This document shows positions 23,602 to 31,597 of a stretch of DNA of 35,920 nt, in pieces (the stretch's first letter is position 1; the number at the start of each line of letters is the position of its first letter). A model generated the notes under the pieces. It worked only from the letters and a program-made list of their open reading frames with translations. It was not told the origin of the DNA and ran no database searches. Location of the stretch: positions 1-35,920 of the forward strand of contig VGHA01000030.1 in assembly GCA_016868375.1 (NCBI GenBank). The letters run 5' to 3'. A program made the translations under genes and the position numbers. Origin of the DNA: Betaproteobacteria bacterium. GTDB lineage: Bacteria; Pseudomonadota; Gammaproteobacteria; Burkholderiales; Burkholderiaceae_E.

Positions 23602-24515
23602 GCGGTCTGGTTGATCTGGCGGTGGTGGGCGGTGGCGTGGCCGCTTACGTGGCAGCGCTGGAGGCCGCGTCCGCCGGCATGCGCGTGTTGCATCTGGCTG
23701 GGAGCGCGCTGCCAGGCGGCCTCGTTGCCAACATTGGTGCGCTCGAAGGATATCCGGGCGCGCCCTCGCCGGTGTCTGGCGCTGAGCTTATCGACGCGCT
23801 TGGGCGCCAGGGGCTTGACGCAGGTGTCGAGCGAGTGGCCCAGGATGCCCAGTCGCTCGAATCCAATGCCGCCGGTTTTGCGCTCGCGGGCACCCAGGAT
23901 CGCTGGCAGGCGACATGGGTGGTTGCCGCCACGGGGGCTGCGCTGAAGCCTCTTTCGGTGCCTGGCGCAGAGCGCTTTGTAAATCGCGGGCTCCTGCAGT
24001 GCGCCTGGTGTAATGCCGGGCTATTTCGCGGTCGGCGGGTGGTCGTGGTGGGCGCAGGTGACTCTGCACTTCAAGAGGCGCTTCACCTCGCTCGCTATGC
24101 AGAATCCGTCGTGATGGTGGTCCGCGGCGATACGCTGCGCGCCCGCCCGGGCTTTACCGCCCGCGCAGCCGATGTCGAGTCGATCGAGTTCCGGTGGGAA
24201 AGCGAGTTACTGTCGATTGAAGGCTCTGAGGTACTTGACGGTGTCATGATCCGCGATCGTCATGCCAGCGCACCTGAGCGGATCGACTGCGATGCGGTAT
24301 TCGCGTACGTCGGGCTCTCGCCCAGCTCGGGCTGGCTGGGCGCGATGGTCGATCGTGATGCCCAGGGCGCAGTCATTGCCGATTCGCAGTTCCAGACCCG
24401 TACCCCCAGGCTGTATGCGGTGGGCGCACTTCGTAGCGGCTATTCGGGGCGGCTCGTTGTTGCGATGGGCGAGGCCACCCTCGCGGCGCAATTCGCCGCA
24501 GGCGCCGCCACCTGA
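23598..24515 (+). CDS. Thioredoxin-reductase-like flavoprotein with CAWC motif
   Basis: Encodes 305 residues, the usual TrxB length. FAD motif: LAVVGGGVAAYVAALEAASAG (8-28). NAD(P)H motif: VVVVGAGDSALQEALHLARYAE (148-169). Redox pair C135-A-W-C138 followed by NAG sits where TrxR has CATCDG. The C-terminal FAD segment is RLYAVGALRSGYSGRLVVAMGEATLAA. It very probably moves electrons from NAD(P)H to a dithiol or selenenyl-sulfide acceptor. Since it is translationally coupled to the paralogue gene, the UGSC selenoprotein complex is the likely acceptor. No thioredoxin gene is nearby, so electron transfer may be direct. Confidence 0.9.
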   Translation: MSGLVDLAVVGGGVAAYVAALEAASAGMRVLHLAGSALPGGLVANIGALEGYPGAPSPVSGAELIDALGRQGLDAGVERVAQDAQSLESNAAGFALAGTQDRWQATWVVAATGAALKPLSVPGAERFVNRGLLQCAWCNAGLFRGRRVVVVGAGDSALQEALHLARYAESVVMVVRGDTLRARPGFTARAADVESIEFRWESELLSIEGSEVLDGVMIRDRHASAPERIDCDAVFAYVGLSPSSGWLGAMVDRDAQGAVIADSQFQTRTPRLYAVGALRSGYSGRLVVAMGEATLAAQFAAGAAT

Positions 24516-24548
24516 CTCAGGGCTTGCCTTAGCAAAACAAGGACCGAT

Positions 24549-25304
24549 ATGCGCGACTATCTTGCCTGGCGAATGGCGTTCGGTGTGGCAACGCCCTCTA
24601 CCAATACCGTGGTCCAGCCCGAGTACGACGAGATGCGACCGGCGGGCGTCACCAATCATCTGGGTCGCATGGTAATTCGCGAGCGTCCGGTCAGCAGTTC
24701 GGAGGACTTCAACCAGCTGGTGGAGGATATTGACCGTTCGCTCGAGCCGGCCGTGGCAGGCGTGATGGATGCGCAACCCAATGCGTTCGTGCTTGGGATC
24801 TCGGCGCTCTCCGTCTGGGGCGGTAACGTTGAGTGGGGCGAACACCTCAAAGCCCGAATCCGCAAGGTGGCGGGCCGCAATATTCCGGTTGCCCTCGCCT
24901 CAGACGCGGTGGTCGCGGCGCTCAAGGCCCATGGTGTACGACGCAAGATCGCGGTGATGGAACCCTACTACCCCTCGATTGAATCTCGACTGCAGGGCGT
25001 GCTCGGAAGCTATGGCTACGAGATCCTGCGTTTCAATCACATGCGCGGCAGTAATCCCGCTTCCTATTCCATTCTGACGGCGCAGGACATGATCCGCGCG
25101 ATGCGATCGATCGATGGTGATGACATCGAAGCAATTGTTCAGTTTGGTGCCAACCTCCCCATGGGCAGGCTGGCTGATGAGGCCGAGCGCTGGCTCGACA
25201 AACCCGTGATCAGCGTTAACGTAGCCACCTACTGGCATGCTCTGCGGACCAACGGCATTACCGATCGGATGCGCGGGTTCACCCGGCTTTTATCAGAGTT
25301 CTGA
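24549..25304 (+). CDS. Maleate isomerase / arylmalonate decarboxylase-like protein without cysteines
   Basis: Encodes 251 residues, start ATG 24549 with AAGGA upstream. The fold signature is that of maleate isomerase and arylmalonate decarboxylase: FGVATPSTNTVVQPEYDEM (11-29), IAVMEPYYPSIESRLQGVLGSYGYEILRF, and VQFGANLPMGRLADEAERWLDKPVISVNVATYWHALR (197-233). In those enzymes catalytic Cys sits in motifs like CTSxS and SCTNL; here the positions read GISALS (83-88) and FGANL (199-203), and the protein contains no cysteine at all. Standard Cys chemistry is therefore excluded. It may bind a small carboxylate by the same fold and act as a lyase or as an accessory protein. Confidence 0.85.
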   Translation: MRDYLAWRMAFGVATPSTNTVVQPEYDEMRPAGVTNHLGRMVIRERPVSSSEDFNQLVEDIDRSLEPAVAGVMDAQPNAFVLGISALSVWGGNVEWGEHLKARIRKVAGRNIPVALASDAVVAALKAHGVRRKIAVMEPYYPSIESRLQGVLGSYGYEILRFNHMRGSNPASYSILTAQDMIRAMRSIDGDDIEAIVQFGANLPMGRLADEAERWLDKPVISVNVATYWHALRTNGITDRMRGFTRLLSEF

Positions 25305-25318
25305 TTACTCGTTTGCGC

Positions 25319-26233
25319 TCATTGCGCGGGGCGCAGGCTCTGCTCGGCGGCATCGAGGAACGCGTGATCAATGTAAGTCTCGGCGCGCATCGAAGCCCGG
25401 GTGGGGAGATCGCGGATCAGACTGCTCACTTCGATCAGAGATTGCACGGCGGCAGCCGCCGCACGTCCGTCGCGGGGAAAGATTGTGTCACGCGTGTATT
25501 CGCCCCAGGCCTGATCGGCGTAACGGCGCTCCACGCCTGTCTCGCGGCAGGCAACCGCCGCGACCGCATTCGGATCTTTATAAAAAAGATGATGTGCCCG
25601 AAGGAATGCCCGCATGAAGCGGGTTGCCGTGTCGCCGTGCGTCTTCAGCCACGAACGTTTCGCATCCAGGGACGTGAACTGAAAATCTGGAAAGAGACCG
25701 CGCGGACTGCCGAGATCGGAGAACCCCAGATCGATCGCAATATGGTTCAGGGGCGCGCCCTGTAATCCCGCGTCGATTTCGCCCGAGCGCAGCCGCTCCC
25801 ATCGCGAAAGAATCGGACCGACTGCAACCAACGTGTAGTCGGCCGGGTAGTGCAGACCGGCATCGGCGAGCAGACGCATGACGAGGGAGGAACTGCCTGC
25901 GCGAAGCGATGACACGCCGATTTTTGCGCCCCGCAGATCAGCCACCGTGTGAATGCCGGGGCGGGCAATCAGCGAGAACGGCAGCCGATTGACGTTGCCT
26001 CCAATGATCGTCAGATCGCCGCCCGACTCACGGTTGAGGAGCGTGTTTTCAGTGACGTTGAGAGCCAGATCGAGCGCCCCACTCGCAAGCCCCTCGGTCA
26101 CCTGATCGATCGCTTCGATCAGGTGTATCTCGGGGGACAGGCCTTCGGAGCTGAAAAAACCCGCTTCGATACCCAGCCAGAGCGGCAGATTGAAGTAGTT
26201 GCGCGAAACCGCGCCCACCCTGAGCGATTTCAT
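25319..26233 (-). CDS. NMT1/SsuA-like substrate-binding protein without a visible signal peptide
   Basis: 304 residues from ATG 26233 (MKSLRVGAVSRNYFNLPLWLGIEAGFFSSEGLSPE). The start of mature NMT1/THI5-like and TauA/SsuA-like binding proteins is recognisable, as are VADLRGAKIGVSSLRAGSSSLVMRLLADAGL and FMRAFLRAHHLFYKDPNAVAA. There is no export signal: the protein begins directly at the first beta strand, and an in-frame extension to 26287 (MRWQPAARAQSPAVERYS) is not hydrophobic. No ABC permease or ATPase is complete in the window. It might be a cytoplasmic sensor or enzyme, or an exported protein whose signal was lost. Convergent with the preceding gene (14 bp between stops). Confidence 0.75.
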   Translation of the reverse strand: MKSLRVGAVSRNYFNLPLWLGIEAGFFSSEGLSPEIHLIEAIDQVTEGLASGALDLALNVTENTLLNRESGGDLTIIGGNVNRLPFSLIARPGIHTVADLRGAKIGVSSLRAGSSSLVMRLLADAGLHYPADYTLVAVGPILSRWERLRSGEIDAGLQGAPLNHIAIDLGFSDLGSPRGLFPDFQFTSLDAKRSWLKTHGDTATRFMRAFLRAHHLFYKDPNAVAAVACRETGVERRYADQAWGEYTRDTIFPRDGRAAAAAVQSLIEVSSLIRDLPTRASMRAETYIDHAFLDAAEQSLRPAQ

Positions 26234-26258
26234 GGAGTATCTCTCGACTGCTGGTGAC

Positions 26259-26286
26259 TGCGCTCTGGCAGCGGGTTGCCAGCGCA
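26259..26286. other. Bulged inverted repeat in the divergent intergenic region
   Basis: CTGGCA (26265-26270) pairs with TGCCAG (26277-26282) around a 6-nt loop, and TGCG (26259-26262) pairs with CGCA (26283-26286), leaving a 2-nt bulge. It is 26 bp upstream of the binding-protein start on the minus strand and about 200 bp upstream of dctP. It may be a leader hairpin or an operator. The rest of 26287-26483 shows no clear promoter. Confidence 0.3.
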
Positions 26287-26483
26287 TCCGGTGCGTCGGC
26301 GTTTACGACGAAGGCCTGCAGCCCGATGATAGGGGCTTAGTCGTAACCGCCCCCGACCGATCTGGCGCTTTCCGGAAGATGGCCGTCATGCTTGTCAAGC
26401 GCCACCGGCCTGCGGATACTGAATGCCGAACGATCCAGGCCCGTCACTATCACGGACATCATTCCCACAAAAAGGAGACACCC

Positions 26484-27506
26484 ATGTTCAACCCGTCCCG
26501 CCGTACCCGGCTCGCGGCAGGCGCCGCACTCGTCGCCGCCGCTTTGGCTGTCGGTCCCACACAGCCTGCACAGGCAGCAGAGAAATGGGACATGTTCGTG
26601 TTCCCTGGCGCCACCCACCCGATCAGCCTGCGTCTGAAAGAATTTTCCGACGAGGTGCGCAAGCGCAGCAACGGTTACCTCACCATCACTGTGCGACCGC
26701 AGGGCGAACTGCCATTCAAGGCCACAGAGGTGGTTCGCGCCACAGGCCTGGGTCAGGTGCAAATCGGCGAGGCCTACTCGGGCTTCATATCGGGGGCAGT
26801 GCCTATTTCATCGATCGGTAACCTGCCCTTCCTGGTCCGAACCTCTGAGGAGCTGACCAAGATTTATCCCATCATTAGTAAATACGCTGAGCCGGAATTC
26901 CGCAAGGCTGGCGTCAAGACCCTGTTCTACTTCGAGTGGCCCGATCAGAACCTGTGGGGTCGCGGACCGCAGGTGAAGAAGCTGGAAGATTTCGTCGGTC
27001 GGAAATTCCGAACGACCGATGTGAAACAGACGGAAATGCTGCGTCAGTTTGGCGCGGCCTCGGTATCGCTCACGCTTGCGGAAGTACCCGCCGCGGTTGA
27101 GCGTGGTGTGGTTGAGGGCTTTCTCACAGCAGGGTTCAATGTGGTGGGCGCGAAGTGGTATGAATTCGTGAAGTGGGGCTACACCCCGGGCTTTCATGTC
27201 GGCGGTCCCGACTACATGCTCATCAACATGGCCGCGTACAACAAGCTTCCTGCCGAGGTGCGAAAGGTGGTCGATGAGGTCGCTGCAATCTGGGGACCAC
27301 GCATGACCCAGCAGAACCTGGAAGACGAGAAGAAAGACCGTGAAATTCTGAAAACAAAGCACGGGGTGGATATCTTTACCCCATCGGCTGCTGAGATCGA
27401 TCGGATGACCGCGAGGATGGTTCCCTACTGGGACACCTGGGCCCAACAGAACGGACCCAATGCGGTCGCGGCGCTGAAGGAAATCCGGCAAGTTCTGGGC
27501 CGCTGA
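26484..27506 (+). CDS. TRAP transporter substrate-binding protein (DctP family)
   Basis: 340 residues from ATG 26484 with a strong AAAAGGAGA site. Sec-type signal: basic MFNPSRRTR, hydrophobic LAAGAALVAAALAVG and AQAA before EKWDMFV. The mature part (KEFSDEVRKRSNGYLTITVRPQGELPFKATEVVRATGLGQVQIGEAYSGF) and the conserved Arg segment GRKFRTTDVKQTEMLRQFGA, with LAEVPAAVERGVVEGFLT, are typical of DctP. It delivers the substrate to the DctQM pair that follows. Since it lies between the selenoprotein genes and selB, it probably imports the substrate of the selenoprotein system. Confidence 0.94.
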   Translation: MFNPSRRTRLAAGAALVAAALAVGPTQPAQAAEKWDMFVFPGATHPISLRLKEFSDEVRKRSNGYLTITVRPQGELPFKATEVVRATGLGQVQIGEAYSGFISGAVPISSIGNLPFLVRTSEELTKIYPIISKYAEPEFRKAGVKTLFYFEWPDQNLWGRGPQVKKLEDFVGRKFRTTDVKQTEMLRQFGAASVSLTLAEVPAAVERGVVEGFLTAGFNVVGAKWYEFVKWGYTPGFHVGGPDYMLINMAAYNKLPAEVRKVVDEVAAIWGPRMTQQNLEDEKKDREILKTKHGVDIFTPSAAEIDRMTARMVPYWDTWAQQNGPNAVAALKEIRQVLGR

Positions 27507-27528
27507 ACTCGCTCTGTTTCTTACGCCC

Positions 27529-27556
27529 GGCCAGCGCCTCGCATACGGCGCTGGCC
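27529..27556 (+). terminator. Strong intercistronic hairpin between dctP and dctQ
   Basis: GGCCAGCGCC (27529-27538) and GGCGCTGGCC (27547-27556) are a perfect 10-bp inverted repeat with an 8-nt loop, followed by TTCCTT. There is no true U-run, so it more likely acts as a partial terminator or mRNA 3' stabiliser, raising binding-protein levels above the membrane subunits. Confidence 0.7.
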
Positions 27557-27572
27557 TTCCTTGGGATCAAGC

Positions 27573-28100
27573 ATGAAGACTCATATGGTCCAACCGATCA
27601 CGCGCCCCTCAAGAAAAAGGTCTTGGATCGACGCGATCATCGATTTCGGCGAGATCATGGCTTCGATCAGTGTGGTCCTGATTCTTGTGCTGGTCTGCGC
27701 AGAAGTTTTCTTCAGGCTCTTCAATCGCTCCACCATGGTGGCCGACGAGCTGGGCGCCTATCTGAATGCTGCAATCGTCTTTCTGGGCATGTCCTACACG
27801 CTTCGCGAAGGCGGGTTCATCCGGATTGAACTGATCTACGAGCGTTTGAGCGGTGCCGCGCTACGGCTGGTCGATATTCTTTGCGGCCTCATCAGCCTGG
27901 CCTTTACGGCAGTTATCGCCTGGTTTATCTGGCTCCACATCGGCTACGCTTACTCAATGAATACGCGGTCCACCAGCATCCTCCAAACCCCCGAATACAT
28001 TCCTCAGTCGCTCATGCTGATCGGTCTGGTAATGCTGGTACTCCAGTTGCTCGTCCTTACCTTCCGGCCGCCCAAGCGCGTGGCCAATGAATTTCTGTGA
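27573..28100 (+). CDS. TRAP transporter small permease (DctQ family)
   Basis: 175 residues from ATG 27573. Four hydrophobic segments (about 26-48, 60-78, 97-125 and 145-163) and the DctQ motif VADELGAYLNAAIVFLGMSYTLREGGFIRIELIYERLS are visible. It lies 66 bp after dctP across the hairpin, and its stop overlaps the dctM start (TGATG). Confidence 0.9.
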   Translation: MKTHMVQPITRPSRKRSWIDAIIDFGEIMASISVVLILVLVCAEVFFRLFNRSTMVADELGAYLNAAIVFLGMSYTLREGGFIRIELIYERLSGAALRLVDILCGLISLAFTAVIAWFIWLHIGYAYSMNTRSTSILQTPEYIPQSLMLIGLVMLVLQLLVLTFRPPKRVANEFL

Positions 28101-29404
28101 TGGATACCGGCGCACTTTCAGTCCTCATGCTGGTCACGCTCTTTGGCTGCCTGCTGCTTGGCCAATGGACCGCATTTGCTCTGGGCTCAGTCGGCGTTCT
28201 GGTGCTGCTGCTGAGCAAGGGTCTGATTGGGCTTACTTCCATCAGCTCAGTGGTCTGGAACTCAGCGAACAGTTACATCCTTATCTCGATACCCATGTTT
28301 CTTCTGATGGGCGAGATCATTCTTAGAAGCGGTGTGAGTTCGAAGTTTTACGCGGGTGGTGTAGCTCTTCTGGGACGTTTGCCGGGCGGATTGCTTCACG
28401 CCAACATTGCAAGTTGCGCAGTGTTCTCGGCAGTCAGCGGATCAAGCGTGGCCACCGCCGCAAGCGTCGGCACTGTAGCCATCCCCGAACTTAGAAAGGC
28501 GGGCTACAACGACCGCGCGCTGCTGGGCTCGCTAGCTGCCGGCGGCACATTGGGGATTCTGATCCCGCCAAGCATTGTGCTGGTGCTCTACGGCGCGCTG
28601 GTTGACGAATCCATTACGCAGCTGTTTGTGGCGGCCGTGGTGCCCGGCCTGATCATGTCGGCACTTTTCATCGTCTACATCGCTGTTCTGGTGATGGTGA
28701 ATCCCTCTGTAGCGCCACCCACCGCAGACCGAATGCCAGCGGCCGAACGGCGGCGGGCGGTGCTGCATCTCGTTCCCATCCTGCTTCTGCTCCTTGTGGT
28801 GCTGGGCGGCATTTACGGCGGATTTACGACCCCAACCGAAGCCTCCGCGGTGGGTGCGCTGGGCGCGATCATTCTGGCGGCTGCCTATCGTCGGCTCACG
28901 TGGGCCATGTTCAGGCAAGCCCTCACCGCCACTGTCAAAACCTCCTGTATGGTCTCGTTGGTAATCATTGGCGCGCAAATTCTCTCCACGGCGCTTACCT
29001 TTTCGGGTGTGAGCCGCGAGGTGAGCGAGTGGATGCTGGCTCTGGGGCTGTCGAAGTGGGCGTTCTTCACCGCGGTCATGTTTCTGTACCTGGTGCTTGG
29101 CTGCTTCGTCGATGGTCTGTCGATGATGTATATGACGCTGCCGGTGCTTCTGCCGGTCATCAAGTTCATGGAATTCGACCTGGTCTGGTTTGGTGTGGTC
29201 ATGGTGGTGATCATCGAGGTCGGTCAAATCACCCCACCAGTCGGCTTGAATCTTTTCACCATTCACGGTATTTCGGACGGCGCGAAGTTCTCCGATGTAT
29301 CGGCGGGCTCCTTCCCCTATGTACTGCTGATGCTGTTGATGATCGCGGTGCTGGCGGTGTGGCCCGAGCTCGCACTGTGGCTGCCTCAGACGCTCAAGGA
29401 CTAG
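28100..29404 (+). CDS. TRAP transporter large permease (DctM family)
   Basis: Encodes 434 residues, the standard DctM length, with about twelve hydrophobic segments. Family segments are SYILISIPMFLLMGEIILRSGVSSKFY, FSAVSGSSVATAASVGTVAIPELRKAGYNDRALLGSLAAGGTLGILIPPSIVLVLYG and GGFTTPTEASAVGALGAI, and near the end GQITPPVGLNLFTIHGI. With the preceding genes this completes a DctPQM system. The 49-bp gap to selB suggests they share a transcript. Confidence 0.94.
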   Translation: MDTGALSVLMLVTLFGCLLLGQWTAFALGSVGVLVLLLSKGLIGLTSISSVVWNSANSYILISIPMFLLMGEIILRSGVSSKFYAGGVALLGRLPGGLLHANIASCAVFSAVSGSSVATAASVGTVAIPELRKAGYNDRALLGSLAAGGTLGILIPPSIVLVLYGALVDESITQLFVAAVVPGLIMSALFIVYIAVLVMVNPSVAPPTADRMPAAERRRAVLHLVPILLLLLVVLGGIYGGFTTPTEASAVGALGAIILAAAYRRLTWAMFRQALTATVKTSCMVSLVIIGAQILSTALTFSGVSREVSEWMLALGLSKWAFFTAVMFLYLVLGCFVDGLSMMYMTLPVLLPVIKFMEFDLVWFGVVMVVIIEVGQITPPVGLNLFTIHGISDGAKFSDVSAGSFPYVLLMLLMIAVLAVWPELALWLPQTLKD

Positions 29405-29453
29405 CGCGGGAGGTCTCTGCGCGAAGGCCCGGCCACCGTCACTGCCAACGATC

Positions 29454-31487
29454 ATGAGCCTGATCATTGCGGTCGCTGGACATATCGATCACGGTAAAAC
29501 CGCATTGGTCCGTGCGCTGACTGGTATTGAAACGGATCGACTGCCCGAGGAGCGCCGGCGCGGAATTTCCATCGAAGCTGGATTCGCCCACTGGCGTCGC
29601 GCACATGCCAGTGATCTGCCACCGATCTCGTTTGTCGACGTTCCTGGCCACGAGCGGTACATCAGCAACATGGTCGCAGGCATTCAGGGCGCGCGTGCGG
29701 CGCTCCTTGTGATTGCGTGTGACGATGGGGTCATGCCGCAGACGTGTGAGCACGCAGAGATCCTGAGACTGATGGGCATCAGGCAATGGGTAGTCGCTCT
29801 CACAAAATCAGATCGCATCGATTCGGATCAACTCTCTGAACGCACGGCGTCGATTCAGGAATGGCTCCAAAGCGAAGCGATCGAGGCCGAGGTAATTCCG
29901 GTGAGCGCCCATACTGGCGAGGGTATCGCCGAACTGGCCAGCCGAATACAGCTGCTTGCCGAAGTTTCGCTGGGTGAATACCGGGAAATCGCGGACCAGG
30001 TGCCGGGCGAGGCTACACGGCTCTGTGTGGACAGGAGCTTCATCGCCGCGGGAGACGGCTTGGTCGTCACCGGGGTGCTGGTCTCCGGGGTACTCAGGGT
30101 TGGCGATGCCGTACGGGTGAGCCCGGCCGGCCTTGCAGCCCGCGTCCGGGGCCTGCAGAGGGCCGGTCAGTCCCTACTTGAAGTGCAGTATGGCTCGCGC
30201 TGCGCTGTGAACCTGGCCGGGCAGGGGATAGATCGCCAATCGGTCGGACGGGGCGATTGGATCGTATCGAGCGAGCTGCATCGTCCGATCTGCATCATTG
30301 ATGTCCAGATGATTGAGGCAGGCAGCCTTGACGGGCGACGCGTACGCTGCGCGTGGGAGCACACGTCTCTCGGTCGGAGTGGCGCGGATCACCCGACCCG
30401 ACGACCCGCCGAGGTTCAGGTGCACGCGGGTACCGCCCGACTCAGTGCGCGGATCGCTGCGATTCCAGTGCCTGCGGCGGCCGAACGTCCTGATCACACA
30501 TGGATACGGCTCAGGCTGGCTCGACCGGTGAGTGCGGTGGTAGGCGATCGCTGGATTCTTCGAAGCAGCGACGGGACACGTACCTTGGGCATGGCTGAGG
30601 TGGTCTGGCCGGTTGATGCCACGGACGGATTGCGAGGCGCTGCCCACGTTACCCTGCTTCAAGGTCTCAACCGAACCCATCCCGGCGCATGGCTTTCCTC
30701 GGCGCTTGCAAGGCTGCCAGGCGGCATGGCGCCCGCGCGCTTCGCAGCGGCCTGGGGCCTCACGCTCGACGCAGCGACGGCCTGCTGGAAGAGCGCGGGA
30801 GCGGTCCTGCTTCAATACGACGGCCGCGGCGTGTTATTCGACCAGAATCGACTTGATGATGTTCGCGTAAGGCTGGGCGGTGCGGTGCACGCATGGCACC
30901 AGCAGCATCCTGAAAGCCTGGGTATAGACTGGGCCGAGCTGATGGGCAAACTCGACCGACTCGATACGCGCCGCTATGCAAGCATCGCACTGTCATCGCT
31001 ACAGGCGGCAGGCGAACTGATGCGGCATGGCGATCGGATATTTCGTCCCGACCATGTTCCAGCACCCAGTGCTGAGGACGAGATCTTCCGCCTGCGAGTC
31101 CTTCCGCTGCTCACCGAGCGACGCTCGCGATCCGTGCACGAACTGGCTGACATGCTAGCCATGCCGCTGGGCAAGGTCCGTCTGGCGCTTGATCGACTCG
31201 CTTTGCAGGGCTATGCCGTTTCGATCACACCGCAACGATATCTCGCGATTGCTCAGATCGAAGCGCTGGCAGCCGCAGCGGTATCGATGGCCGAATCAGG
31301 TGACTTGCGGGCGGGCGATTTCAGTCGCGCCACCGGAATCGGACGCAACCTCGGTATCGACGTTTTAGAGTTTTTCGATCGGATCCGCCTGACAAGACGC
31401 CTGAGGGATCGAAGAATCGTGATCGACAATGAGGCCTTGCAGCGTGTACTACGGGTCGCCCCCGGTCCAGTCACCGAAATGGCCTAA
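29454..31487 (+). CDS. selB: Selenocysteine-specific translation elongation factor SelB
   Basis: Encodes 677 residues (E. coli SelB has 614). The N-terminal GTPase has G1 AGHIDHGKT (8-16), DRLPEERRRGISIEAGFAHW (switch region), G3 DVPGHE (62-67) and G4 TKSD (117-120). EF-Tu-like domains II and III follow (FIAAGDGLVVTGVLVSG; IRLRLARPVSAVVGDRWILRS). The C-terminal part contains the winged-helix repeats that read the SECIS hairpin (FRLRVLPLLTERRSRSVHELADMLAMPLGKVRLALDRLALQGYAVSI; GDLRAGDFSRATGIGRNLGIDVLEFFDRIRLTRRLRDRRIV). SelB delivers Sec-tRNA to the UGA in the upstream selenoprotein mRNA. selA, selC and selD are not next to it. An unusual location, behind a TRAP operon. Confidence 0.96.
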   Translation: MSLIIAVAGHIDHGKTALVRALTGIETDRLPEERRRGISIEAGFAHWRRAHASDLPPISFVDVPGHERYISNMVAGIQGARAALLVIACDDGVMPQTCEHAEILRLMGIRQWVVALTKSDRIDSDQLSERTASIQEWLQSEAIEAEVIPVSAHTGEGIAELASRIQLLAEVSLGEYREIADQVPGEATRLCVDRSFIAAGDGLVVTGVLVSGVLRVGDAVRVSPAGLAARVRGLQRAGQSLLEVQYGSRCAVNLAGQGIDRQSVGRGDWIVSSELHRPICIIDVQMIEAGSLDGRRVRCAWEHTSLGRSGADHPTRRPAEVQVHAGTARLSARIAAIPVPAAAERPDHTWIRLRLARPVSAVVGDRWILRSSDGTRTLGMAEVVWPVDATDGLRGAAHVTLLQGLNRTHPGAWLSSALARLPGGMAPARFAAAWGLTLDAATACWKSAGAVLLQYDGRGVLFDQNRLDDVRVRLGGAVHAWHQQHPESLGIDWAELMGKLDRLDTRRYASIALSSLQAAGELMRHGDRIFRPDHVPAPSAEDEIFRLRVLPLLTERRSRSVHELADMLAMPLGKVRLALDRLALQGYAVSITPQRYLAIAQIEALAAAAVSMAESGDLRAGDFSRATGIGRNLGIDVLEFFDRIRLTRRLRDRRIVIDNEALQRVLRVAPGPVTEMA

Positions 31488-31528
31488 AACGGCACCCGAT
31501 GCTGCAACGCACGAAGACTCGGGCAAGT

Positions 31529-31561
31529 GGGGTTTTTACACTTCCCTGCTTCATTAACCCC
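31529..31561 (+). other. Inverted repeat in the selB-amidohydrolase gap
   Basis: GGGGTT (31529-31534) pairs with AACCCC (31556-31561), and an alternative AAGTG/CACTT pairing overlaps it. There is no T-run after the stem, so a terminator is uncertain. The 110-bp gap holds no other recognisable element. Confidence 0.25.
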
Positions 31562-31597
31562 GAACAATAGCGGCCCTGACAAGCCGGGAGAGGTTCG

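Noticed and set aside
31540-31565. CTTCATT as an anticodon loop of a tRNA-Sec (UCA anticodon) after selB
   Set aside because: The flanking bases do not form an anticodon stem, and no acceptor stem or T-loop (GGTTCGA) is present at the right distance.
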